Shown here piece after piece: positions 19,951 to 29,584 of a stretch of DNA of 64,000 bases. Source of the DNA: Neopestalotiopsis rosae. Its lineage: Eukaryota > Ascomycota > Sordariomycetes > Amphisphaeriales > Sporocadaceae. Made by a program: the position numbers and the translations under genes. Under the pieces are notes generated by a model. The model saw only the letters and a list, made by a program, of their open reading frames with translations. It made no database searches and was not told the origin of the DNA. Location of the stretch: contig JALGAS010000003.1 of NCBI GenBank assembly GCA_023078685.1, positions 4,898,001-4,962,000 of the forward strand. The letters are read 5' to 3'. The first letter of the stretch is position 1; each line of letters begins with the position of its first letter.

Positions 19951-21907
19951 CTAATAGCTGGCCGTCTCGTACTTGCTCATCGCTCGTATCTTGTGGCCGT
20001 ACTTGAACAAGATCCAGGGCACTGGCAGCAAAGCGACCGAAAGAAATCCCAAGACGCTCGAGGCCCAGCCCGTACCCAACGCCGTATACATCTGGATGGA
20101 GAAGAAGGGAAACGCCGCGGCAAAAGTGTAACGCGCCAGACTATTGGCGCTCGAGGCGCTGGCTACGTTGCTCGAGTGGTAAGCGTCGCCGATCTACAGA
20201 TTAAAAATGTGTCAGTCGAAAAGCTGTCAATCATGAGATGGGATATTCTGATATTTCTTGTGCCTTCTTCACAAGAGATGTCGTGGACAATGCGTGGGGG
20301 TTTTCCGCTTGGGGACAACAGCTATCGACCCAAACGACTTACTGTTGTGAATGTTAGCAAAGATTTTTGCAGACGAAGAGGGAGTGCTTCAAGGACTCGA
20401 TTGACAGAAACTTACCATATTGCATAGTGCTAATGAAAAGCCCAATATTCCCTATCCCAAAGAGCACAATCGCGACAATGGGTGCCGCGGGATTGACGCC
20501 CTCCTCCACCGTCCATCCGAACCAGAACAAGCTGACGGGAAGCACAAAGCTGCCCGCCATGGCCGGGTAGAGACGGTATTCGGCGGGGATCTGGTGCAGA
20601 GGAAATTTGGACGCCTTGGGCTGGTAGAGCAGCTTGTCGGAGATGCCAATCAGGAAAAAGCCAATCAAGCAGCCGACGGCGATGGCGAGGAAGACGAGAC
20701 CGCATTGGATCAAGGTGTAGTGATCTGCCGAGCAAGGACAAAGTTAGTCCCAAGTTAGGTTTCTATTGGCATTTCTCCTGCAGCATTCCCATGCCCGCAA
20801 CTGGACCACTTACATGTAGTCTGGAAAATGTAGAAAAAGGTTCCAAAGAACATGTACAACGTGCCAAAGATGCACGCAATGTAAAGACAGATAAACATGA
20901 CAATCGGCTCGGTGAGCAGCATGTGGACGGGTCGTAGCAAGTCGACGGTGAGAAACTTGTGCAGTGCTTTTGACAGCGGAGGCCGCGCAGGTGTACTGAG
21001 ACCCAGCTGCTTCATTCTTCTCCGCTTGATCACGGGGTGGTACGACTCTCGCGAAAAGAGCATCCAGATGGCGCTCCAGGCGGAGAATAGGGCTATCGTG
21101 TACTGCGTCCAGCGCCAGCTCTTCCTCGCGACTAGAAAGACCCCGAGGACAGGGCTAATATTCATGTCAGTCTTCTATTCTCGGGATGTACGAACGGTTC
21201 CCTTGAGTGATACGCACCCCAAACCAGGTCCCAAAAAGGGGCTCAGGATATAGATAGCGGATGGCAGACCTCGCTCAATCGGGAGATAAGTTTCTTGAAG
21301 CACTCCCGAGCCAATTGACAGACTAGGCCCGTAAAAGAAGCCAGACAGGAAGCGCATGACACAAAGTCCGGTGAAGCTGTTGGTGAGGCCCGATCCCAGA
21401 GCAAAGAGCCCGCCCAGCAGCACCGCCATGGCAAAGACGGCCTGTCGGCCCGCGACTTCGGAGAGGGGCCCGCCCAGGACGGGTCCGAGGCCGAGGGCGA
21501 AGACATAGAGTGACAAGGGCAGAAAGGCTACTGTGCTGGAAATGTCAAATTCCGTCATAAGGGACGTGTGCGCGGGACTGATGATCGAGGTTCCGAGGGA
21601 GCTGTTGTCGAGCAGTTGGCTTTCTTTAGCAACGCTTCTCTCTATCATCCTAGAAAATAGAGGAGGCCCCTCGTTCGGATCAAACGTACCAGGTAAATGC
21701 AATGGACATGATGGTCAAAAGCTGTATATTTTTCCTCGCCTTTGGCCAATTGTAAGGGTTATGCTTGTCATTTTTCCACCCAAGGTCCGAGGTTTCTGCT
21801 GCTGTGCTCTTTGCTTCATCGACATTGTGGCTGATGTTGCCTTGGTTTGATGAATCACCCGCTGAACGCTTCTCTTCTTTTGCCTCCATACCTGCTGTCA
21901 CTGTCAT
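19951..21907 (-). CDS. MFS drug:H+ antiporter (DHA1 type)
   Basis: Five exons on the minus strand: 21907-21690, 21601-21218, 21154-20814, 20724-20416 and 20193-19951, about 498 residues. The first three junctions have consensus sites and keep the frame. The N-terminus has the DHA1 signature NPYNWPKARKN before TM1. TM2-TM4 include LGPVLGGPLSEVAGRQ (conserved loop 2-3 motif), LCVMRFLSGFFYGPSLSIGSG and SPFLGPGLGPVLGVF (antiporter motif C region). A basic central loop (KRRRMKQLG) separates the halves, and the last exon holds the final two helices. Likely a plasma-membrane efflux pump for small toxic molecules or polyamines. Oddity: exon 4 ends in phase 1 (TAT G) while exon 5 opens in phase 0, so a micro-exon is missed or the gene is broken there. 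Confidence 0.82.
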
Positions 21908-23259
21908 GTCTCTCGAGTTTGTGTTGGCAAATGTATGGGTCGTAAGTGAAGACGACGTGGAAAGACTGTATGCGCCTGAGATTAAATAGTTCGCATGTCA
22001 ATCAGTAAATTGGTTAGGAGTCGACTCAATTTGTCAGAACTCAACAACCAAAATTGCGTGCTCAAACACAAAACGCAGGAATGGACAAGGCCTGCGACTG
22101 GGAATGAAGGTATGGAAACCGTGTTTACGTCCCTAGACAGTCTGATGATAAGACGAATAAGCGTTGATGATTATAGTAATCATGACGATGACTATACCAG
22201 GCCAAGCTTATACTCGTTAGAATAGGGTGTTACAGAGTAGATATATTCTCAGTGCTCCTAAATATGATTGGGCTGGTGTTTATCTTGGTAGTCATGGCGT
22301 TATGCATCTTAGCTGTTGGTTGTTTACTACCGTCCGCCCCCTTGTCTGCGCCGCACCCGTGCCGAAAGCGATTAGTGAACAACCACGATGACCGAACACG
22401 GTATGGCTGCCGACTGGCTCAATATGGGAATTCGCAATCGCCAGCCCGAGGCATTGATTCACTTGGGTGGGGTCAAGCATTCGAAGATACGTATGCCATT
22501 GTTGTAGATTTGTGATATATGATTAGTTTATCAGATTATCAACTTTGTTGAACCGAAATTGTGGGTGAAATTTGATCCTGCAACCTCTCCCAAGCGATCT
22601 CCAATGTGATTATGGATCTAACCTGCGTAGATCTACGTATCTTGTCTCGTCAACAAGTCAGCACTTTATCTCCTTGGGGTTCTATAGATGATAAGCGTCT
22701 AGCAGTTGAGGAACATCATTGACCTAGTGCCAGGGGGCACTGCAGTCTCGTTATACCATCAGCATTGCCTTCATAAGTCATTGTAAGCCAATAGAACCTC
22801 TGTCAAAGAAAGAGGACCGCACACGAGATCGATCGATTTTATCTTGGCCTGCCTCAACCTAGACTTGAACCGATGTGCTTATGTTGTGAAAGCTGGTGAA
22901 CATTTCTGTGACACCATTACTTCATGAAGCTAGATACATACTCTTAATACAGCTGCTGCCGAAATTATATATGGTGCATCGTTGTATTAATCTGGCTGCA
23001 AGAAATAAGTGATCAGTGACACAATTGGTTATTGCTTATAAAGAGACGCGCATGTGGAGGAAAGGGCGTCGGAATTAATACCGGGCAGGGATCCACAGCT
23101 GGCGGAACAGCGCGCTTGCCTGGCGCAACGTCACCGCAATCGGCGTAATTTTCAGCAACGCAGTACGACCAGCCTGGAGCCAATGCAGCAGTCAAGCTTC
23201 CTCCCCTTGCAGCTCCCAGAAAGTTCCGACGCGCAACTGGCCAGGAGCGATGCCCGGTC
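21908..23259. other. Divergent promoter region
   Basis: 1.35 kb between the MFS gene (-) and bcs1 (+). Only short open frames without protein-like composition (for example an 87-codon + frame at 22252). The last ~200 bp stay open in several frames upstream of the bcs1 ATG but lack start context. Confidence 0.35.
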
Positions 23260-24615
23260 ATGTCTGAAACTTCGCCAACAACCTCGCTCCTCAACCTCAA
23301 TGCCTTGCTGGATAACCCAGTCTTTGCTGGAGGCTTCGGCCTGGCGTCGCTCGGCGCGGCGCTGGCCATGGCCCGCAAAGGCGCGATTGCAAGCGCCGGC
23401 ATGATCAGGAGGAGGCTCATTGTCAACGTCGAGATTAGCAAAAAGGATCCAGCCTATCCCTGGATTCTCGCATGGCTCTCGCAGCCGCGCGAGTATACGT
23501 CGTTTCTCGAGAAGCGACTGACGCGGATCAACAAGCTCGCCGTCACGACTGCGACCACGACGACGCCCAACGGCCCGACGCGCGCCAGCTTCTTTCTGCA
23601 GCCTGGTTATGGGAGACACATTGTCAAGCACAAGCACGCCTACATTTCCGTCAACCGAGAGAAGCAGTCCACCTCGAACCTCAACACTGGGGAACCCCAC
23701 GAGACCGTCGAGCTCACAACCCTCTATGCGCACCGGCACATATTCGAGGACATCTTTACCGAAGCTCGCGAAATTGCCATGCAGGCCAATGAGGGAAAAA
23801 CTACTGTATATTCCGTCCGCAACTTTGACTGGGTACCACTAGGCGAGCCCAAGCGAAAGCGACCTCTGTCTAGTGTGGTCTTAGATGAGGGTATCAAGGA
23901 AGGCATTGTCGGTGATGTCAAGGATTTCTTGGAGAGACAACAGTGGTATATCAACCGAGGAATCCCCTACCGAAGAGGTTATCTGCTACATGGACCGCCA
24001 GGAAGTGGAAAGAGCTCGTTCATCCAGGCATTGGCGGGAGAGCTCGATTACAGCGTGGCCATGGTCAACCTTAGCGAGCTGGGCGTCACGGATGACAAGC
24101 TTGCATTTTTACTCACCAAGCTCCCAGAGAGGACAATCTTGCTCCTTGAAGATGTCGACTCGGCCTTTATCAATCGTACAAAGCGTGGCTCCGATGGCTA
24201 CAATGGCCCCACAGTCACATTTTCAGGCCTGTTGAACGCCTTGGATGGTCTGTCGGCCAGCGAGGAGCGCATCGCCTTCCTCACCACGAACCACATCGAG
24301 CTATTGGATCCTGCCCTGATACGACCTGGTCGAGTGGACATGCTGATACGGATCGGAGAGGCAACCCGAGTTCAGGCTGCTCAAATGTGGGGGAACTTTT
24401 ACGGTGACGTCGACCAGGACGGCTCAGGAAGAGAGCGCTTCCTGGCTAAACTGGATGCACTTGGATTGTTTGCCGAGGCCAAAGACGGAATGCAGCCACT
24501 ACGAACATCTACTGCTGCCATCCAGGGTCTTTTCCTATTCCACAAGGACAACATGGAGGGGTCCATCGACATGGCCGACGCACTTATCCCACAAAAATTC
24601 GAGGCAGAGTCTTGA
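23260..24615 (+). CDS. bcs1: Bcs1, mitochondrial AAA chaperone/translocase for the Rieske protein
   Basis: Intronless, 451 residues. Residues 1-55 contain the single membrane helix (GGFGLASLGAALAM) and the Arg-rich segment after it (IRRRL) that forms the internal targeting signal. The BCS1-specific domain spans about 55-215. The AAA module has Walker A GPPGSGKSS at 245-253, Walker B ILLLEDVDSAF near 293-303, sensor LTTNH at 341-345 and the arginine-finger motif RPGRVD at 355-360. Bcs1 forms a heptamer in the inner membrane and moves the folded Rieske Fe-S protein across it during complex III assembly. Length and motifs fit the canonical enzyme rather than the expanded fungal BCS1-like paralogs. 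Confident. Confidence 0.93.
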   Translation: MSETSPTTSLLNLNALLDNPVFAGGFGLASLGAALAMARKGAIASAGMIRRRLIVNVEISKKDPAYPWILAWLSQPREYTSFLEKRLTRINKLAVTTATTTTPNGPTRASFFLQPGYGRHIVKHKHAYISVNREKQSTSNLNTGEPHETVELTTLYAHRHIFEDIFTEAREIAMQANEGKTTVYSVRNFDWVPLGEPKRKRPLSSVVLDEGIKEGIVGDVKDFLERQQWYINRGIPYRRGYLLHGPPGSGKSSFIQALAGELDYSVAMVNLSELGVTDDKLAFLLTKLPERTILLLEDVDSAFINRTKRGSDGYNGPTVTFSGLLNALDGLSASEERIAFLTTNHIELLDPALIRPGRVDMLIRIGEATRVQAAQMWGNFYGDVDQDGSGRERFLAKLDALGLFAEAKDGMQPLRTSTAAIQGLFLFHKDNMEGSIDMADALIPQKFEAES

Positions 24616-25517
24616 TGATGTTTGTACGACGTGCAGAATTAGAATATGGCGCAAAATTTCACTTGTTGCCCATTGACGGATCTCTGCTCCCGATGGACGT
24701 TGAGAGCATTAATGTACTAAATCCAAAGATACCCGGTCTTCATGTTAGTATATGGAGCAAATTGTATAATATCTAAATATATTTCATGAGTGATGCCATA
24801 ATAGTAGCATTTCATCTGCTCCATGTACAATAATATAGTCGAGTGCGAAGATTGGTCATGAAGTTCTCGAAACTAGGATTTCAGGTGGAATTTGAGTGCT
24901 TTTTAATTACCCTTGCTGATATGAGATATATCTATGTCCGAGAGTTCTTATCGGCACCAGCCGCACATGTTATCGATTTGATCTGACCAGGATGTGAGCC
25001 AGGTACCAGAGAACAGCTGCACAAAAGTCTTCTCGGATGACATATTGAGTGCTCTAGATGAGAGAATAATTAGAGTTTATACTTGCTTGAGGGTCTCTTC
25101 GTCTAATCCACGTCTGCAATAGAGCCTTGAACACTGGTGTCTAGTACCTGTAGTTGTTCTGCAGCTGGAATCTGAAGCCTGGAATCCACTAAAGACCAAC
25201 CGCCGCCAGCTCCCAGCTCCCCATTTCACCCGTTTTTAGCGAGCAAAAGCAATGGCCAAGCCTAGCGCGGCTAGTGGATGCCCACTGCCCACTGTTCCGT
25301 TCGGGACTTTTCGGTCGAACGCTTCCCACCTCTACTTGCCGATTTGATCTAATCTTTGTTTTGCATGCGCGCTATTTGGGACCTGTGAGAATTGAGTTCC
25401 ATTTCCCCAAGTTACTTTCTCTCGCCGCCGATTTGACCTTCCTCGTCACCCACTCTTGCGACCCAGCATCCTATTACTTTCTCCTAAAGTAACCACCAGT
25501 ATAAAATAGTCGGCAAG
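24616..25517. other. Intergenic spacer with idh1 promoter
   Basis: 3' flank of bcs1, AT-rich to about 24900, then the pyrimidine-rich 5' leader of idh1 from about 25200. No further gene seen. Confidence 0.4.
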
Positions 25518-26878
25518 ATGCTATCGCGAACCTCTGCTCGTGCTGCCCAGGTAAGCTTGCTCACATGATCACTTGTTTTTGCTGCTCTGCCGTCGACCTG
25601 CCATGGTCTTGGAGGAGCTGCAGACAGGTTTTAGAAAAACTTGCCGCCGTCACATGCCGGGATAAATAGCTCACGATGTTTTCTTTTCTCTACACAGCGC
25701 CTGGCGCGACAGGCCGCCCGCCAGCAGCCTCACATGGCTGCTCGATCATACGCCACCGTCGAGTCCGACCTCTTCAGGCCGACCAAATTTGGCAGCAAGT
25801 ACACTGTCACCCTCATCCCCGGTGACGGTATCGGTGCCGAGGTCGCTGAGAGCGTCAAGACCATCTTCAAGGCCGACAACGTCCCCATTGACTGGGAGCA
25901 GATCGATGTCACCGGTGTCGACTCTGGAGTTGCTGGCAGCGCCGACGCCCTCTTCAGAGAGTCCGTCTCCTCCCTGAAGCGCAACAAGCTCGGTCTCAAG
26001 GGTATCCTGCACACCCCCATGGAGCGCTCCGGCCACTCCTCCTTCAACGTCGCCATGCGCCAGGAGCTTGACATTTACGCCTCCATTGTCCTGATCAAGA
26101 ACATCCCCGGCTACGAGACCAGACACAAGAACGTTGACCTGTGCATCATCCGTGAGAACACCGAGGGAGAGTACAGCGGTCTCGAGCACCAGAGCGTGCC
26201 CGGCGTCGTCGAGTCGCTCAAGATCATCACCCACCCCAAGTCGGAGAGAATCGCCAAGTTCGCCTTCTCTTTCGCCAAGGCCAACGGCCGCAAGAAGGTT
26301 ACCTGCATCCACAAGGCCAACATCATGAAGCTGGCCGATGGTCTCTTCCGCAACACCTGCAAGGAGGTCTCCGCCGAGTTCCCCGGCATCGAGTACAACG
26401 ACATGATTGTCGACAACGCCTCCATGCAGTGCGTCTCCAAGCCCCAGCAGTTCGACGTCATGGTCATGCCCAACCTGTACGGTGGTATCCTGTCCAACAT
26501 TGGTGCCGCCCTGGTCGGTGGCCCCGGTATCGTGCCCGGCTGCAACATGGGTCGCGACGTTGCCGTCTTTGAGCCCGGTTGCCGTCACGTCGGTCTCGAC
26601 ATCAAGGGCAAGGACCAGGCCAACCCTACCGCTCTGCTCCTGTCCGGCTCCATGCTCCTGCGCCACCTCGGTCTCGACGAGCACGCCAACCGCATCTCCA
26701 AGGCCGTCTACGACGTTATTGCCGAGGGGTAAGTTGCAACAAGACGCTATAATTAACTCTACTTCTCTGGCAGAAAACTGACAACCTCTATAGCAAGACC
26801 CGCACCCGCGACATGGGTGGTGACGCCACCACTCACCAGTTCACCCGCTCCATCCTCGACAAGCTGGAGACTTTGTAA
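25518..26878 (+). CDS. idh1: NAD+-dependent isocitrate dehydrogenase, regulatory subunit 1, mitochondrial
   Basis: Three exons, 25518-25550, 25698-26728 and 26794-26878, with standard splice sites give 382 residues. Exon 1 (MLSRTSARAAQ) and the start of exon 2 form an Arg/Ala/Gln-rich presequence ending near RSYATV. The mature part has the NAD-IDH fold: TLIPGDGIGAEV, GHSSFNVAMRQELDIYA, IIRENTEGEYSGLEH, then NLYGGILSNIGAALVGGPG. Subunit 1 is the AMP-binding regulatory partner of Idh2 in the matrix octamer that oxidises isocitrate to 2-oxoglutarate in the TCA cycle. The coding strand is strongly biased to C-ending codons (GTC, AAG, CTC), as expected of a highly expressed gene; this bias also creates long antisense open frames that are not genes. 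Confidence 0.95.
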
Positions 26879-27627
26879 ATCACGGCTACGACCACCCGAC
26901 AATCCTTGAGAAAAAATTTTATACCACCCGCATGCGAATCTTTACCAATACGCGATTTTCTTATAGAATCAAAGATGTTATCCGGCGAACGGGGATGATT
27001 AGCATGAGTGCATGGAGTCTAGGGCATCATAACGAAGACGACTTCCGACTTGTACTGTAGGTAGATAGGATACGATAATCCAGTTGCTGACCTGATTTTT
27101 CCACCATTGATGGACCCGAATACATATTCTTGATTTGATGCGACTTGAGAGATTCAAACACTGTCCATTCACGGTACCGATTCAAACGCGCTCAGCTCAG
27201 TAGTCTTGCTCTTACGACACGTTGGGTGCCTCAGCAAATAGAGTCGGGGAACAATGAGCGAATCAAGGAATTGAGAATTCCACAGAATAAGACGCACTTT
27301 GCTCGCGATAAGCTTTCCTCGGATGCCATCAGCCAATCCCAACAGGTTTGTACCAAAGTGCATTTGAATAATCAAGGCAGACTGGAATAGCTAGATACCA
27401 GCTGAAATGCATGGGAAGGAGCTGCAGCCCAATGGGGCCGTCCTTGCCCAAAATCTGCCTCGGGCACCAATTCGCATTACCCGTCCTCACCCATCTTTTT
27501 CGTGCGTTGAAAAAGTTAAGCATAGCTACGATGTGATTCGATCTGTTTGAGCAAAACACCAACGTCCATCAGTAATGATTGACAGAAGCCGGCAATATCC
27601 AAGTCTCCAGGTTGCACGGAGGCGCAA
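26879..27627. other. Intergenic spacer
   Basis: 3' flank of idh1 and 5' flank of the NACHT gene. Marks the border between housekeeping sequence and the accessory NACHT island. No gene seen. Confidence 0.4.
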
Positions 27628-28257
27628 ATGCCCACAGCCAGCATGCCCGCGTCCCAAGACTTTGTGGCGCACATGCCCCTCAATGAAGACATCTCGCCAG
27701 CAGAGATCTTCAGGGCAGCTTCAGAACGATTTCAGTCGTCACTTTCTGACGAGCAGCGATCCATGTTTGTTGCGCATCCCAGCAGCGCAAGCATGCTTCA
27801 GGCAATGCAAGACTTTGCCGCATCCAGGGCAGGCGATAGACCGCTGCTGGAGAGAATTTTGGTGAGGATAGAGCGTGTATCAACACGGTTGAGGCCCTTC
27901 TTCCAAGTCATTGAAATATTCGTCTCATCGCGCCCAGAATATGCAGCAATTGCGTGGGGTTCTATCCGTCTCATTTTCATGGTGACTACCCTATCATTAC
28001 AGTGAATCATTGGACCTCTTCTAAGATCTTTCCCAGTTAGCATCGAACCATGCAGACTTTTTACAGAAAGTCACTCAGATGCTTGAACAAATGGGGACTC
28101 GCCTCCCAATCTATGAGAATTATGTGCAAGAGCTCACTATGACAGACGAAGAGACTGTGAGACTCGGAGTCGGGACCGCGAGGAGAGTGGGAGAAGGAAG
28201 CTGCTCTAGAATCCGACGAGCCCTTGCATACGTATACGCAGACCTGATTCAGTTCTG
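27628..28257 (+). pseudogene. NACHT gene, N-terminal part (DUF7708-type domain), cut by an inversion
   Basis: Exon 1 (27628-27981) and exon 2 (from 28037) are joined over a 55-nt intron (GTGACT...CCCAG). They encode about 190 residues typical of the N-terminal domain of fungal NACHT/STAND proteins: FFQVIEIFVSSRPEYAAIAW, GSIRLIFM, LASNHADFLQKVTQMLEQMG, RLPIYENY and ALAYVYADLIQFC. Coding sense ends at QFC (about 28257). The codons beyond read HDMAS and stop at 28276, and they are the complement of the end of the inverted NACHT segment. The natural continuation (QHSRNLTSYMLRTELLGFF) is found 1.3 kb away on the other strand. No stop or frameshift occurs before the breakpoint. Confidence 0.72.
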
Positions 28258-29584
28258 CCATGATATGGCTTCATAAAGTCCCTCTAGTCCCTGAAATTGG
28301 TTTACGTTGAGGATAGCATGCTGTCTTTGTCGAAGGGATAGATTAGTGGAAGTCACATAGTCCAAGAACATTCGAGCCCATAGGAACATTCCGTCGGCCC
28401 GTTTTGCTACCAGAATCGCAGTGTCTAGGGGACTGAGGTCGTGCGGAAGACCTGAACTATCATCCAGGGCATTAATGCTTGGTAAAAGGAAATTCACGAT
28501 ATCGTCGAAGTTTTGGTCCTCTCCCAATGATAACATTACCTTGTTGCCCTGCATCTCTAGCGGCAATGTTACGGTTGGCCGACTGAAAAGCGCGACCTTC
28601 ACAGATCTTCCACGACGAGACAGGTCCAACAGATCTCTGAGGAAGACTTCTTGGTCGCGACACTCATCGATGGCATCGAAGACAAGGAAGAGCTGGTCAA
28701 TGGGCTCAAGAACCAGCTTCAAGAGTGAGACGATCTCCCTCCGAGATGCAGAGGGCTGACCAGACGTGTTGTTCTTCCGCAGTAAAATGCTGGCGTCAAT
28801 AATGTGCTGGTCTGTTGGAAAAGCGTGTAAAAGCTGCGACAGGATAGTGCGCCAGGAAGAGGCACTTTCTGTTGCCTCTGGTTGCTGGCTGTCAAAATAG
28901 AAATAACCAACGAAACTCCGTGATTGTGTACCAGTCGATAGGTTGTTGTTGCGAACTTGATTCAAATGTTCAATCAATGACGTACAGAGTGTGGTTTTCC
29001 CGTAACCCGGTTTGCCTTTGGGCATATCTGTTAGTTCAAGAGACATGGCACACGAAGGAGACTCACCAGATATATGTAGGACGCTATATTTGGAATCATA
29101 GTGTCGAAAGGCTGACTCTGACCACTCTCTGATCACAGGATGCTGTACAAACCATTCTGTACTGTTGACGCTGCGGTAGTCTTGAACGGTCTCGAATACG
29201 TTGGTCCACTGGGGTGATTGAATCCAGTCAAGGAGCTCTCGTTTCATCTCATCTAGCATGCAAGTTAGGACTATACGCGGAAATGCCAAAGAGATCGTAA
29301 TAGGCTTACGTTGCGTGCGCTGCTCCTTTTCATCGATACTGCCCTGTTCAATTCCTCGAAGCTTTTCTTCCACTACAGTGTTCATCCTGAAATGGCTGAT
29401 AGAGGCAGCAAAACTCAACTCCAATTCTACAATGGTCTTGTGCTCGTCCCATCTCTTGAGGAGCGTATCGAATCGCACATCAAACGGCTTCCAGAATCCG
29501 ACCATGAAGGAACCGGGGATCTTTGCAAAAAATCCTAAAAGTTCGGTTCTTAGCATGTAGGAGGTAAGATTGCGTGAATGCTGA
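28258..29584 (-). pseudogene. Inverted middle part of the NACHT gene (linker plus NACHT NTPase domain)
   Basis: Read on the minus strand from about 29584: QHSRNLTSYMLRTELLGFF, then FWKPFDVRFDTLLKRWDEH (the linker that normally follows the DUF7708 domain), a helical segment, LLDWIQSP, and the NACHT core. The P-loop GKPGYGKTT (29017-28991) is formed after removing a 51-nt intron (29066-29016). Walker B-like FLVFDAIDECRD follows, then FSRPTV and DGMFLWARMFLDYV, ending in LEGLYEAI near 28270. A second consensus intron lies near 29254-29309. There are no stops or frameshifts apart from these introns. The segment can be read as its own gene from the ATG at 29556, but family domain order places it between the two flanking + strand parts. 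Confidence 0.75.

Noticed and set aside
25746..26684. A 312-codon open frame antisense to idh1
   Set aside because: It arises from the strong C-ending codon bias of idh1; its composition (Gly/Val/Asp-rich) is that of an antisense shadow.
23260..26878. A mitochondrial gene cluster (bcs1, idh1)
   Set aside because: Two unrelated housekeeping genes with separate promoters; adjacency alone is no evidence of a functional cluster.
28249..29556. The minus-strand NACHT frame as an independent intact gene
   Set aside because: It lacks the N-terminal domain and ends abruptly after GLYEAI; the missing parts flank it on the other strand in the right order, so inversion explains it better.
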